The position numbers and the translations under genes were made by a program. Source: Nitratireductor sp. XY-223 (lineage in GTDB: Bacteria > Pseudomonadota > Alphaproteobacteria > Rhizobiales > Rhizobiaceae). Taken from it: DNA of 64,000 nt. Positions 25,508 to 34,601 of the stretch are shown here, piece by piece (position 1 is the stretch's first letter; the number at the start of each line of letters is the position of its first letter). The notes under the pieces were generated by a model that made no database searches, was not told the DNA's origin, and was given only the letters and a program-made list of their open reading frames with translations. Location of the stretch: NCBI RefSeq assembly GCF_004959855.1, contig NZ_SPNT01000001.1, forward strand, positions 310,001 to 374,000, read 5' to 3'.

Positions 25508-27804
25508 TGAGCTGCTGCGCGTCGGGAACCGAATCCGCCGTCGAACTTGAGAAGGCGTTGCATGACGGGCCTTCGGGCGAGGAACTGCGGCTGTCCAGCC
25601 GTGATCTCGGCGGCGGCCTTCGGCAGACGGATCTCAGCGTTCCGGGCATTCACTGCGGCGCCTGCATCAGGACTATAGAAAATGGCCTTAACGCGCTGAA
25701 TATAGTAAAAAATGCGCGGGTTAACATGTCGACCAAGCGGGTGAGCGTCAGGTGGTCGGACGATGCCGGCGATCCGGCTTCGATTGTCGACGCCCTGCAC
25801 CGGCTCGGCTATGAGGCGCATCTGTTCGATTTCGCCGACGACGCCGAGGACAAGACCCTCTCGATGATGCTGCGGTCGCTGGCGGTCGCCGGTTTCGCCG
25901 CCGCCAACATCATGCTGCTCTCGGTTTCGGTCTGGTCCGGAGCGGAAGCCGCGACGCGGGACCTCTTCCACTGGATCTCGGCGCTGATCGCCATACCGGC
26001 GCTCGCCTATTCCGGCCGGATATTCTTCCGCTCGGCATTTTCGGCGCTGCGGAACAGGCGGCTCAACATGGACGTTCCGATCTCGCTGGCTGTGGTTCTC
26101 GCCTTCGCGATGAGCCTGTACGAGACCATCAATTCGGGCGAGCACGCTTATTTCGATGCATCGGTCACGCTTCTGTTCTTCCTGCTGATCGGCCGCACGC
26201 TCGATCACATGATGCGCGAGAAGGCGCGTTCCGCCGTGAAGGGGCTGGCGCGGCTGTCGCCGCGCGGCGCCATGACCCGCAACCCGGACGGCTCCAGGGT
26301 CTTTCTGCCAGTGGACGATATCAAGGCCGGCATGACGATCCTGCTGGCCGCCGGCGACCGGGTTCCCGTCGATGCAAGGGTTGTTTCAGGTTCGAGCGAC
26401 CTCGACTGCTCTCTGGTCAACGGCGAGAGCGCGCCGCAGACCGTCTCCGAAGGCAGCGTGCTGCGCGCCGGAACGCTCAATCTGACCGGTCCGCTGACCA
26501 TCGAGGCGCTGGCGCCGGCAAGCCAGTCCTTCCTGGCCGAGATGCTGCAGCTCATGGAGCGCGCCGAGAGCGGCAAGGCAGGCTACCGGCGCATCGCGGA
26601 CCGGGCGGCGGAGCTCTACGCGCCGGTCGTTCACCTGGTGGCGCTGTTTTCCTTCATCGGCTGGATGATCGTCTCCGGCGACTGGCACCACTCGCTCTAC
26701 ATCGCGATTGCCGTCCTGATCATCACCTGCCCGTGTGCCCTGGCACTGGCCGTCCCGGTCGTCCAGGTGGTTGCCGCCGGCCGCCTCTTCGAGGACGGCA
26801 TCATGGCCAGGGACGGCGTGGCGATGGAGCGGCTGGCGCAGGCCGATACGATCGTCTTCGACAAGACGGGCACGCTTACGCTCGGCCGGCCGCGCCTCTT
26901 GAATGGCGATGCCATCCGGCCCGAATACCTGAAAATCGCTGCACAGCTCGGCGCCCACTCCCGGCATCCGCTGTCGCAGGCGCTGGCGCATGCCGCGGCA
27001 GCCAGGCAATCCGAACCATTTGACGCTGTCGAGGAAATCCCCGGCGCAGGCCTGGAGGCCAGGCGCGACGGCATCACCTACCGACTGGGGCGCGCCGACT
27101 GGGCCCTGGCGGTTGCCGGCAGCGGCGGCGGCGAGAACGAGGACAAGGGGCAGGCGGTGCTGAGCGCCGACGGCCGTTTCCTTGCGGCCTTTGTCTTCGA
27201 GGATCGACTGCGCAGCGGCGCAGCGGCGACCGTTGCCGAACTGAAGGCTGCGGGCTATCCGGTCGAGATCATATCCGGAGACCGGGCGGGTGTTGTCGCG
27301 CGGCTTGCGGAAACGCTCGGCATATCGCGCTATCAAAGCGGCGTGCTGCCCGGCGGGAAGGCGTCTTACGTGGCGGGTCTTGCCGACGAGGGCCGGAAGG
27401 TGCTGATGGTTGGAGACGGCCTCAACGATGCGCCGGCGCTGGTCAGCGCCTACGTATCTATGGCCCCGGCCAGCGCCGCCGATGTCGGCCGCAACGCGGC
27501 GGATTTTGTCTTCCTGCACGAGAATTTCTCGGCCGTCAGCAACGCGATCGCCGTATCGAAGAAGGCCGGGCGGTTGATCCGCCAGAATTTCGGCCTGGCG
27601 ATTGTCTACAACATGATCGCCATTCCGTCGGCCATCCTCGGCTACGCCACGCCGCTGGTCGCGGCCCTGGCCATGTCGTCCTCGTCGCTTGTGGTCGTGC
27701 TGAATGCCCTGCGCCTGAGGATCAGGAAACGCAAGGCCCGTGCCGCGGCAGCCGTCGCGCCGGAAAGCAAGCCCGGTGAAGAGGCGCTGGAGCCGGCGCA
27801 GTGA
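25507..27804 (+). CDS. ccoI: Cu-exporting P1B-type ATPase CcoI (FixI)
   Basis: A 765-residue copper-transport ATPase. It has an N-terminal metal site GIHCGACIRT (Cys50, Cys53), a CPCALA transmembrane motif (about 408-410), the phosphorylation motif DKTGT (about 452-456), and GDGLNDAPAL near the C-terminus. The extra Cys pair in MSCCAS is usual for this subfamily. It moves copper to the periplasm for cbb3 oxidase maturation. The start at 25507 overlaps the ccoH stop (TAATG). Confidence 0.95.
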   Translation: MSCCASGTESAVELEKALHDGPSGEELRLSSRDLGGGLRQTDLSVPGIHCGACIRTIENGLNALNIVKNARVNMSTKRVSVRWSDDAGDPASIVDALHRLGYEAHLFDFADDAEDKTLSMMLRSLAVAGFAAANIMLLSVSVWSGAEAATRDLFHWISALIAIPALAYSGRIFFRSAFSALRNRRLNMDVPISLAVVLAFAMSLYETINSGEHAYFDASVTLLFFLLIGRTLDHMMREKARSAVKGLARLSPRGAMTRNPDGSRVFLPVDDIKAGMTILLAAGDRVPVDARVVSGSSDLDCSLVNGESAPQTVSEGSVLRAGTLNLTGPLTIEALAPASQSFLAEMLQLMERAESGKAGYRRIADRAAELYAPVVHLVALFSFIGWMIVSGDWHHSLYIAIAVLIITCPCALALAVPVVQVVAAGRLFEDGIMARDGVAMERLAQADTIVFDKTGTLTLGRPRLLNGDAIRPEYLKIAAQLGAHSRHPLSQALAHAAAARQSEPFDAVEEIPGAGLEARRDGITYRLGRADWALAVAGSGGGENEDKGQAVLSADGRFLAAFVFEDRLRSGAAATVAELKAAGYPVEIISGDRAGVVARLAETLGISRYQSGVLPGGKASYVAGLADEGRKVLMVGDGLNDAPALVSAYVSMAPASAADVGRNAADFVFLHENFSAVSNAIAVSKKAGRLIRQNFGLAIVYNMIAIPSAILGYATPLVAALAMSSSSLVVVLNALRLRIRKRKARAAAAVAPESKPGEEALEPAQ

Positions 27805-28022
27805 GCAACCTGATCTACCTCATACCGGTGGCGTTGTTCCTCGGCGCGCTGGGGCTTGTCGCATTCCTGTGGTCCATCCGCGCGGGACAGTACGAGGACC
27901 TCGAAGGCGCCGCGCACCGCATTCTCGACGACAGCGACGAACCTTTGCCGGACGGCTCGGCTACCCGCACAGAGCGCATGTCAGCGGATGATCCGCCTCC
28001 TGGAGGCCCTCGACGACATTGA
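27801..28022 (+). CDS. ccoS: cbb3 oxidase maturation protein CcoS
   Basis: A 73-residue protein starting at GTG 27801, overlapping the ccoI stop by GTGA. One membrane helix (about 5-27, LIYLIPVALFLGALGLVAFL) is followed by WSIRAGQYEDLEGAAHRIL, the conserved CcoS block. It is needed for cofactor insertion into cbb3 oxidase. Its last 62 bases overlap the 3' end of the convergent alpha/beta hydrolase gene. Confidence 0.9.
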   Translation: MSNLIYLIPVALFLGALGLVAFLWSIRAGQYEDLEGAAHRILDDSDEPLPDGSATRTERMSADDPPPGGPRRH

Positions 28023-28788
28023 AGTGGTGACGGTCGGGCTCCTCGACGCCGACCGTGGCGGCGCCAAGTCCCTTCCAGATGCTGGCCAGCAAGGCATTCT
28101 GACGCAGGAATTCGGCGCGCTCGCCGCCGCCGACCCAGCAGATCAGGCGCGTGTCGCCGACCGGCTCCAACAGGGCAGGGCTCTCGGTCAGCGCCTCCAT
28201 CCGGTCGATATTGAGCGTGTCGTTCAGCTCCGTGCGCATCAGCGGACGCAGGTCGTGAACGCCGCTGATCGAGACCGTCAGCCGGATACGCTCGACGACG
28301 TCCGGGGGCAGAGGCGTGTTGCGGCACACCATGCGGGTCACCAGATGGCCGCCCGCCGAATGCCCGGCGAGCCGGATCGCGCCATCCACTTTGCGCGCGG
28401 CAGCGGTCACAGCCTCGCCGACTTCATCGGTGATGCCGGCGATGCGGATGTCCGGGCAAAGCGTGTAGGAAGGCAGCGCGACACTGTAGCCGTGCGCCAG
28501 GGGCCCGGCCGCCAGGTGCGACCACGACGATTTGTCGAAGGCCCGCCAGAAGCCGCCATGGACAAACACGATGAGGCCTTTCGGCGTTCCGTCCGGATGA
28601 AAGATGTCCAATGTGTTGCGCTCGCCGGCCCCGTATTCGACATCGAACTCGGCCCGGCCCGCGGCGCGGTATTCCTGGCGGAACCGTTTCGCCTGCGCCG
28701 CCCATTTCGACGGGTAATCTTCACCGCCGGGAATGTGAGGCATGTTGGCGTAGGCGTCGTCCCAGTCCGATATCTGGTGCATCAACAT
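27961..28788 (-). CDS. Alpha/beta hydrolase (esterase/kynurenine formamidase-like)
   Basis: A 275-residue serine hydrolase. The oxyanion motif is HGGFW (77-81), the nucleophile elbow GHSAGG (142-147, Ser144) and the catalytic histidine probably lies in PDRHHFNV near the C-terminus. HGGFW/HGGYW hydrolases include arylformamidases and short-chain esterases. The start may be ATG 28788 or 28782; no strong ribosome site is seen. It converges on ccoS with a 62-base coding overlap. The substrate is unknown. Confidence 0.82.
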   Translation of the reverse strand: MLMHQISDWDDAYANMPHIPGGEDYPSKWAAQAKRFRQEYRAAGRAEFDVEYGAGERNTLDIFHPDGTPKGLIVFVHGGFWRAFDKSSWSHLAAGPLAHGYSVALPSYTLCPDIRIAGITDEVGEAVTAAARKVDGAIRLAGHSAGGHLVTRMVCRNTPLPPDVVERIRLTVSISGVHDLRPLMRTELNDTLNIDRMEALTESPALLEPVGDTRLICWVGGGERAEFLRQNALLASIWKGLGAATVGVEEPDRHHFNVVEGLQEADHPLTCALCG

Positions 28789-29044
28789 GTTCTGACCGTG
28801 TGTTTCTCTCTACTCCACAGAGCTGGGCCGACACTGTGAACCGAAAGTTTCGGCCAGCGCAAGTGCCGTGCCGACATCGCGATCCCGACAACAGGGATGA
28901 AAGCGGAATTTCCGAGATTGCCTATGGTGGCGTTCGGTGCAATAGATGCGCCAATTGCCTGCCGCGGCACGTTCCGCGGCGGCGCATCGCGTGACGATCC
29001 ACAGCATCTCCTGTTGTGCAGGAGAACAGCGATTGGAGGAGGCC

Positions 29045-29281
29045 ATGACCTGCGTTTTCGTTCAGCTCCAATGCCAGCCCGGCAAGGCCTATTCCGTGGC
29101 CGACAAGCTCTATGACCGGGAGATCATATCGGAACTCTACTCGACATCGGGGGAGTTCGATCTCCTGATGAAGATCTACGTTCCGAAGGGCGAGGATATC
29201 GGCAAATACATTCATGACAATGTGCTCAACATCCCCGGCATCGCCCGGTCGCTGACCACCATGACCTTTACCGCGTTTTGA
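29045..29281 (+). CDS. Stand-alone Lrp/AsnC ligand-binding (RAM) domain protein
   Basis: A 78-residue protein with only the RAM fold of Lrp/AsnC regulators (TCVFVQLQCQPGKAYSVADK, GEFDLLMKIYVP, NIPGIARSLTTMTF). No helix-turn-helix precedes it: the upstream bases contain no fitting domain and GGAGG lies five bases before this ATG. Such proteins form oligomers and may bind amino acids or modulate full-length Lrp proteins. It is 18 bases upstream of the ferredoxin-reductase-like gene. Confidence 0.85.
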   Translation: MTCVFVQLQCQPGKAYSVADKLYDREIISELYSTSGEFDLLMKIYVPKGEDIGKYIHDNVLNIPGIARSLTTMTFTAF

Positions 29282-29299
29282 CGCCCCGGGAGCAATCCG

Positions 29300-30466
29300 A
29301 TGGCGAACGATCCCATCATCATCATCGGTGCCGGCCAGTGCGGCCAGAAGGCGACCGAAACGCTGCGCCAGCAGGGCTATGAAGGCGGTCTCGTCCTGAT
29401 CGGCGACGAGCCGCATGCGCCCTACCAGCGACCGCCGCTGTCAAAGGCGTTCCTGAAGGGTGAGATGAGCCTCGAGCGCCTGATGCTCAAAGGGCCGGAC
29501 TATTTCGATCAGTTCAACATCGACGCACGGCTGTCGCGGTGGGTCGAGAGCATCGATCCCGCCGGCCGGAGGGTCCTGCTGCACGGCGGCGAGAGCGTTG
29601 CCTATTCGAAACTGCTGCTGGCGACGGGGACGCGGTCGCGCAAGATCCCGGTGCTGCCGGGCCTCGATCTCGAGGGCGTTCACTACATGCGCACGATCGC
29701 CGATGTGCAAGCGATCATGCAGGCACTCAAGCCGGAAACGCGGATCGCGATCATCGGCGGCGGATATATCGGCCTTGAGGTGGCGTCCGCCCTGCGGTCG
29801 TTCAAACACGACGTCACGGTGATTGAGGGCATGGAGCGGGTGCTGCAGCGCGTCGTCTGCCCGCAATTGTCCGACTATTTCCACCGGCTGCATAGCTCAA
29901 GGGGTGTCGCGATCCACGTCAACGCCGTGCTCGAGGCGATTGAGGGCGCCGGTCGGGTCGAGCGGATCCGGCTGCGCGACGGCCAGGAGATCGATACCGA
30001 CATGGTGCTGATGGCGGTCGGCGCCGAGCCGGTTTGCGAACTGGCTGAGCAGGCCGGGCTGACGATCGAGAACGGTGTATCGACCGACGAGACCTGCCGG
30101 ACATCCGACCCGAATATCTATGCCGCCGGCGATTGCTCCAGCTTCTTCTCGAAGCGCTATCAGCGGCATATCCGGCTGGAAAGCGTGCAAAACGCCATCG
30201 ATCAGGGCAAACACGCGGCCGGCGCCATGCTGGGCTCCGCTGAGGTGTACGATCCGGTCCCCTGGTTCTGGTCGGACCAGTACGAGATCAAGCTGCAGAT
30301 TGCCGGTCTTTCCCAGGGATACGACCGGACCGAGGTCGAGGGAGACGAGACGGAAGATGCCTTTGCGGTGCGCTATTTTGCCGGCGACCGGCTGCTTTGC
30401 GTCGACGCCGTCAACATGCCGCGCGCCCACATGATGGCGCGTCGGGAATTGGCGAATCTGGACTGA
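29300..30466 (+). CDS. NAD(P)H:ferredoxin reductase-like FAD protein
   Basis: A 388-residue two-dinucleotide-fold flavoprotein. FAD binding is at residues 7-15 (IIGAGQCG) and NAD(P)H binding at about 150-157 (IIGGGYIGLEVAS). YAAGDCSS precedes a C-terminal reductase dimerisation domain. It is close to rhodocoxin/putidaredoxin reductases (BenD/HcaD/CamA type), which feed Rieske oxygenases or P450s. No oxygenase or ferredoxin is adjacent. It is probably co-transcribed with the RAM-domain gene. Confidence 0.88.
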   Translation: MANDPIIIIGAGQCGQKATETLRQQGYEGGLVLIGDEPHAPYQRPPLSKAFLKGEMSLERLMLKGPDYFDQFNIDARLSRWVESIDPAGRRVLLHGGESVAYSKLLLATGTRSRKIPVLPGLDLEGVHYMRTIADVQAIMQALKPETRIAIIGGGYIGLEVASALRSFKHDVTVIEGMERVLQRVVCPQLSDYFHRLHSSRGVAIHVNAVLEAIEGAGRVERIRLRDGQEIDTDMVLMAVGAEPVCELAEQAGLTIENGVSTDETCRTSDPNIYAAGDCSSFFSKRYQRHIRLESVQNAIDQGKHAAGAMLGSAEVYDPVPWFWSDQYEIKLQIAGLSQGYDRTEVEGDETEDAFAVRYFAGDRLLCVDAVNMPRAHMMARRELANLD

Positions 30467-30488
30467 ATGCGGGCGCGTCATTCCATCT

Positions 30489-30515
30489 CGTGAAAAAAAC
30501 AGTTGATTTTTCATC
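30489..30515. promoter_or_regulatory. 27-nt dyad, copy 1 (before the XRE-cupin regulator)
   Basis: Arms CGTGAAAAA and TTTTTCATC, separated by nine bases, form an inverted repeat with the same 27-nt geometry as sites at 36723-36749 and 44107-44133. It ends 72 bases before the regulator ATG. I infer an operator, possibly of that regulator itself. Confidence 0.55.
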
Positions 30516-30587
30516 AGCGTTGATGGAAGCTCGCTCGCATGTCTCGCCAGCGGACTGGCGCGTGATGCAAACGGTTTGGACGGCACA

Positions 30588-31184
30588 ATGGCGAGCGACG
30601 GCGCGCAGGCTGAAAAATACAATCCCGGCAATGTCTCGGCGGATATCGGCCGTGACATCAGGGCGATTCGGCAATCGAAGGGCATGACCCTTACCGAGAT
30701 GGCGGTGAAGCTCGGCCGGTCGATCGGCTATCTGAGCCAGGTCGAGCGCGGTATTTCGGCGCTTTCGACCGAGGAGTTGCGGCAGGTCGCGGAACTGTTC
30801 GGCGTTCCGCTCAGTTGGTTCCTGGTCCTGTCTGACGTCTCGGAGGACGAGCGCGGTCACGTGACGCGGGCCGGACTGCGACGCATGAGCGGCGACAATG
30901 AGGGCGGACTGGCGGAAGAACTTCTGTCTCCGGACCTTTCCGGATCCTACGAGGTCATCCGAAGCGTTTTTGCGCCCGGCGCGAAACTCTCCAAGCCGAC
31001 GCTGCGCATGACGGAGGAGACCGCCTACATGGTTTCCGGCACGCTGGATATCCGCATCGGCAACAGGCAATTCACGGTCCGGGCCGGCGACAGCTTCCGC
31101 TTCAAGGAAGAAGAGTTCTACTGGGAGAACAACTCCAACGAACCGGCTGTCGCCATCTGGGTCGTCTCTCCGCCAATTTACTGA
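30588..31184 (+). CDS. XRE-family regulator with C-terminal cupin domain
   Basis: A 198-residue protein. The helix-turn-helix is about residues 20-75 (IRAIRQSKGMTLTEMAVKLG then SIGYLSQVERGISALS). The cupin ligand domain is about 120-195 (EETAYMVSGTLDIRIGN, ending AIWVVSPPIY). XRE-cupin proteins commonly control amine, polyamine or sarcosine genes. The start at 30588 is chosen over a TTG 12 bases upstream. The next gene, an FAD/GcvT dehydrogenase, starts 27 bases downstream, so the two are likely one transcript. Confidence 0.88.
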   Translation: MASDGAQAEKYNPGNVSADIGRDIRAIRQSKGMTLTEMAVKLGRSIGYLSQVERGISALSTEELRQVAELFGVPLSWFLVLSDVSEDERGHVTRAGLRRMSGDNEGGLAEELLSPDLSGSYEVIRSVFAPGAKLSKPTLRMTEETAYMVSGTLDIRIGNRQFTVRAGDSFRFKEEEFYWENNSNEPAVAIWVVSPPIY

Positions 31185-31211
31185 TTTAGACCTAAAGCCA
31201 GGGAGGTTCTT

Positions 31212-33647
31212 ATGGCTGAGCTCGCTTCCCATGCCCGTATTGTCATCATCGGTGGCGGCGCCGTCGGCGCCAGTTGCCTCTACCACCTGGCCATGGCCGG
31301 CGAGACCGACGTGCTGCTTATCGAGAAGAACGAGCTAACATCGGGTTCGACCTGGCACGCGGCCGGCAACACGCCGAACTTCTCGGGCAACCTCAACCTG
31401 ATGAAGCTGCAGAACTACGGCTCGCGCCTCTACAACCGGCTCGGCGACGAGGTCGGCTACCCCATCAACCGGCACATGACCGGCGCTGTGCGCCTGGCGC
31501 ACTCCAAGGAGCGGATGCAGGAGTTCGAGCACGTCGCGGCAATGGCCAATGCGGCGGGCATGGATATGGAAGTGCTTTCGGCGCAGGAGCTGAAGGGCAG
31601 GTATTATCCCTGGCTGGAGACACACGACCTGACGGGCGGCGCCTGGGATGCCGAGGACGGCGATATCGATCCGGCGCAGCTCACCCAGGCCTTTGCCAAG
31701 GGCGCGCGCGACAAGGGCGCCAAGGTGGCGCGGTTTACCAAGGTGACCGGGCTGTCGCAGCGCGCCGACGGGACGTGGGATGTGGCGACCGACAAGGGCA
31801 GCGTCCACGCGGAAATCGTCATCAACGCCGCCGGGTACTATGCCGACGAGATCGGCCGCATGGTCGGCCGCGACATCCCGATGGTGACCATGTCGCACCA
31901 GTACCTGGTCACCGAGGCGATCGGCGAACTGGAGGCACTGGACAAGAAGGTGCCGTTGCTGCGCGACCCGGACGACAGCTACTATCTGCGCCAGGAGGGC
32001 AACGGGCTGATCCTCGGGCCCTATGAATGGAAGGCGACGCCGCACTGGCTGAAGGAAGGCACCCCCGAGGATTTTGCCTTCCAGCTCTATCCGGACGACC
32101 TGGAACGCCTGGAATGGTATATCAACGCCGCGTGCGAGCGGGTGCCGATGCTGGCGACCGGCGGCGTGCAGAAAGTGATCAACGGGCCGATCCCCTACGC
32201 ACCGGACGGCCTGCCGCTGATCGGACCGGCCCCGGGGCTGACAAATTTCTTCGAGGCGTGCGTCTTCACCTTCGGCATCTGCCAGGCGGGCGGCGCCGGC
32301 AAGGTGATTGCGGAGTTCATCACAGAGGGCGAAACGGAGCTTGACCTGTGGATGGTCGATCCGCGCCGCTTCACCGATTACGCGACCAAGACCTACGCGA
32401 CGGTCAAGGCCATCGAGGTCTATCAGAACGAATACGCGATGCATCTGCCGCACCGGCCGTGGCCGGCGGGACGGCCGGCGAAGACCTCGCCGCTTTACGG
32501 CACAATGGCGCAGCACGGCGCCCAGTTCGGCGGTTTCGGCGGCTGGGAGCGGCCGCTCTGGTTCGCCCGCGAGGGCGACCGGCCGGAACCCGACATGACC
32601 CATGGACGGCCGCATTTCGACGATGCAATCGCCGCGGAGGTCCGCACAGTCGCCGAGCGGGCGGGCCTGCTCGACCTGACCGGCTTCACGCGCTTTGAGC
32701 TGTCGGGCCCGGGCGCCGTCGACTGGCTCGACGGCATGATCACCGGAACGTTGCCGCGGCTCGGGCGCGTGTCGCTGGCCTATTTCTGCGCCGAGAGCGG
32801 CCGGGTGATCACCGAACTGACAATCACACGCCTTGACGACGACCGATTCTGGCTGATCGGCCCGGCGGCGGGCTACTGGCATGATCGCGACTGGCTCAAA
32901 CAGCATATGCCGGACGACGGTTCCGTGACGCTCGAAGACATCACGGCCCGCTACGGCACGCTGGTGCTGGCGGGGCCGAAGTCGCGGGAAATCCTGTCGG
33001 CGATCGCCGACGAGGACCTGTCGAACGCCGCGCTGCCGTGGCTCTGTGCCGCGCCGATCACGATCGGCATGGCCCGGGGACTGGTGCTGCGGGTCAATTT
33101 CGTCGGCGAACTGGGCTATGAACTCCACATGCCGATGGAGACCATGCCGGCCGTGCACAAGCAATTGCTGGAGGCGGGCGAGGAACACGGGATCGGCCAT
33201 TTCGGCATGTATGCCATGGAGTCGATGCGCCTGGAAAAGGGCTACCGCGGCTGGAAACAGGACCTTTCGTCCGAATACACGCCGCTGACCTCGGCGGTCG
33301 ACCGCTTTGTCAAGCTGAACAAGGCGCAGTTCATCGGACGCGAGGCGCTGCTTAAACAAAGCCAAGAGGGCGTTGCCGAACGTTTCGTGGCCATGGAAGT
33401 GGAGCCGGGCGACGGCACGGAGGCCCCCTATGGCAGCCCCGTCTATGCCGGCGAGGCGCGCGTCGGGCTGATCACATCCGGCGGCTTCGGCCACCGGACC
33501 GGAAAGTCGATCGCGCTCGGCTATGTCGACGCCGCGCAAACGGCGGAAGGCACGCAGCTGCTGATCGACATCTACGGGGAAAAGCGCCCGGCGACCGTGG
33601 TTCCGGAGGTTATCTACGATCCGGACAACGAACGGCTCAGGGCATAA
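31212..33647 (+). CDS. FAD-dependent dehydrogenase fused to GcvT domain (dimethylglycine/sarcosine dehydrogenase-like), copy 1
   Basis: An 811-residue two-domain enzyme. The N-terminal DAO domain has VIIGGGAVGAS (residues 11-21) and SGSTWHAAG, whose His49 corresponds to the histidine that binds FAD covalently in dimethylglycine dehydrogenase. A GcvT-like folate domain covers about residues 430-800 (FELSGPGAVDWLDGMITG; FVGELGYELHMP). This class removes N-methyl groups oxidatively and passes formaldehyde to tetrahydrofolate. It follows the XRE-cupin regulator, with GGGAGG before the ATG, and ends at a strong terminator. The substrate is not certain: dimethylglycine, sarcosine or a methyltaurine. 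Confidence 0.88.
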   Translation: MAELASHARIVIIGGGAVGASCLYHLAMAGETDVLLIEKNELTSGSTWHAAGNTPNFSGNLNLMKLQNYGSRLYNRLGDEVGYPINRHMTGAVRLAHSKERMQEFEHVAAMANAAGMDMEVLSAQELKGRYYPWLETHDLTGGAWDAEDGDIDPAQLTQAFAKGARDKGAKVARFTKVTGLSQRADGTWDVATDKGSVHAEIVINAAGYYADEIGRMVGRDIPMVTMSHQYLVTEAIGELEALDKKVPLLRDPDDSYYLRQEGNGLILGPYEWKATPHWLKEGTPEDFAFQLYPDDLERLEWYINAACERVPMLATGGVQKVINGPIPYAPDGLPLIGPAPGLTNFFEACVFTFGICQAGGAGKVIAEFITEGETELDLWMVDPRRFTDYATKTYATVKAIEVYQNEYAMHLPHRPWPAGRPAKTSPLYGTMAQHGAQFGGFGGWERPLWFAREGDRPEPDMTHGRPHFDDAIAAEVRTVAERAGLLDLTGFTRFELSGPGAVDWLDGMITGTLPRLGRVSLAYFCAESGRVITELTITRLDDDRFWLIGPAAGYWHDRDWLKQHMPDDGSVTLEDITARYGTLVLAGPKSREILSAIADEDLSNAALPWLCAAPITIGMARGLVLRVNFVGELGYELHMPMETMPAVHKQLLEAGEEHGIGHFGMYAMESMRLEKGYRGWKQDLSSEYTPLTSAVDRFVKLNKAQFIGREALLKQSQEGVAERFVAMEVEPGDGTEAPYGSPVYAGEARVGLITSGGFGHRTGKSIALGYVDAAQTAEGTQLLIDIYGEKRPATVVPEVIYDPDNERLRA

Positions 33648-33662
33648 TTTCCGAAAGCAGAA

Positions 33663-33700
33663 TCAAAAAGGCCGCGGTCTTGCAACCGCGGCCTTTTTGA
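33663..33700. terminator. Perfect 16-bp bidirectional terminator
   Basis: TCAAAAAGGCCGCGGT (33663-33678) pairs perfectly with ACCGCGGCCTTTTTGA (33685-33700) around a CTTGCA loop. A and T runs flank the GC stem, so it can stop transcription from both sides. It separates the plus-strand dehydrogenase from the minus-strand tauABC genes. Confidence 0.95.
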
Positions 33701-33714
33701 TTGGTACCGGCTTG

Positions 33715-34581
33715 TCAGCCCTTGCCCTTCCAGGGGATCAGCCAGCGCTCGAGATAGCGCATGAAGATCTCGATGATGTAGCCGATGATGCCGATGATGA
33801 TGATGCCGATCACCACGGTGTCGGTCTGCAGGAAGTTCTTGGCGATCATGATCATCGAACCGACGCCCTTGTCGGCGGCGACGAGTTCGGCTGCAACGAC
33901 GGTTCCCCAGCACACGCCCATCGCAGTGCGCAGGCCGGTGAAGATCTCCGGCAGGGCATTCGGAAGGATCACATGGCGCAGGATCTGCATCTTGGAGGCG
34001 CCGAGCGAATAGGCGGCATGGACCTTCGAGATGCGGACGCTCGAGACACCGGAGCGCGCGGCGATCGTCATGATGAACAGCGAGGCGAGGAACAGCAGGA
34101 AGATCTTCGCCGTTTCGTCAATGCCGAACCACAGGATGATCAGCGGGATCAGGGCCAGCGGCGGGATCGGCCGCATGAACTCGACGATCGGGTCGAACAG
34201 TCCGCGCGCGGTCGAGGAAAGGCCCATGGCAAATCCCAGCGGGATGCCGACAACGGCGCCGTAGAGAACGCCCGACAGGACGCGGTAGACGCTGATGCCC
34301 ACATGCTCCCAAAGCGAGACGTTGCGGAATCCTTCTGTCACCAGAAGCACGATGCGGTCGAACGTTCCGCCGACGGTCGGCCAGTAGAATTCCTTGACCA
34401 GGCCGAGGCGCGACGACAGCACCCACAGCATGATGAGGCCGCAGACGATCAGGATGCTGTAGAAGCGGCCTGAGTTGACGGCACTGGCGTCGCCGAACTT
34501 CACAGTCTTCTGGCGCGTGAACGCGTTGTCGGCGAGCCCGAGCCAGATGGCGGCCTCGGAGGGTTCCCTTTTTTCTGACAT
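33715..34581 (-). CDS. tauC: TauC-like ABC permease
   Basis: A 288-residue inner-membrane permease with about six helices. The first is near residues 40-58 (ILIVCGLIMLWVLSSRLGLV), followed by the core (SVYRVLSGVLYGAVVGIPLG) and a coupling loop (AAYSLGASKMQILRHVILPN), all typical of TauC/SsuC. It starts 20 bases after the ATPase gene and lies in the order tauA-tauB-tauC. The substrate is taken to be taurine or an N-methylated taurine because TauR-like sites and xsc are close. Confidence 0.87.
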   Translation of the reverse strand: MSEKREPSEAAIWLGLADNAFTRQKTVKFGDASAVNSGRFYSILIVCGLIMLWVLSSRLGLVKEFYWPTVGGTFDRIVLLVTEGFRNVSLWEHVGISVYRVLSGVLYGAVVGIPLGFAMGLSSTARGLFDPIVEFMRPIPPLALIPLIILWFGIDETAKIFLLFLASLFIMTIAARSGVSSVRISKVHAAYSLGASKMQILRHVILPNALPEIFTGLRTAMGVCWGTVVAAELVAADKGVGSMIMIAKNFLQTDTVVIGIIIIGIIGYIIEIFMRYLERWLIPWKGKG

Positions 34582-34601
34582 TGTTCTCTCCAGTCCCTAG
34601 T

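Noticed and set aside
31335-33539. A 734-codon open frame on the minus strand
   Set aside because: It lies wholly opposite the GcvT-fused dehydrogenase, has no recognisable domain and is rich in Arg, His and Ala as expected for an antisense frame.
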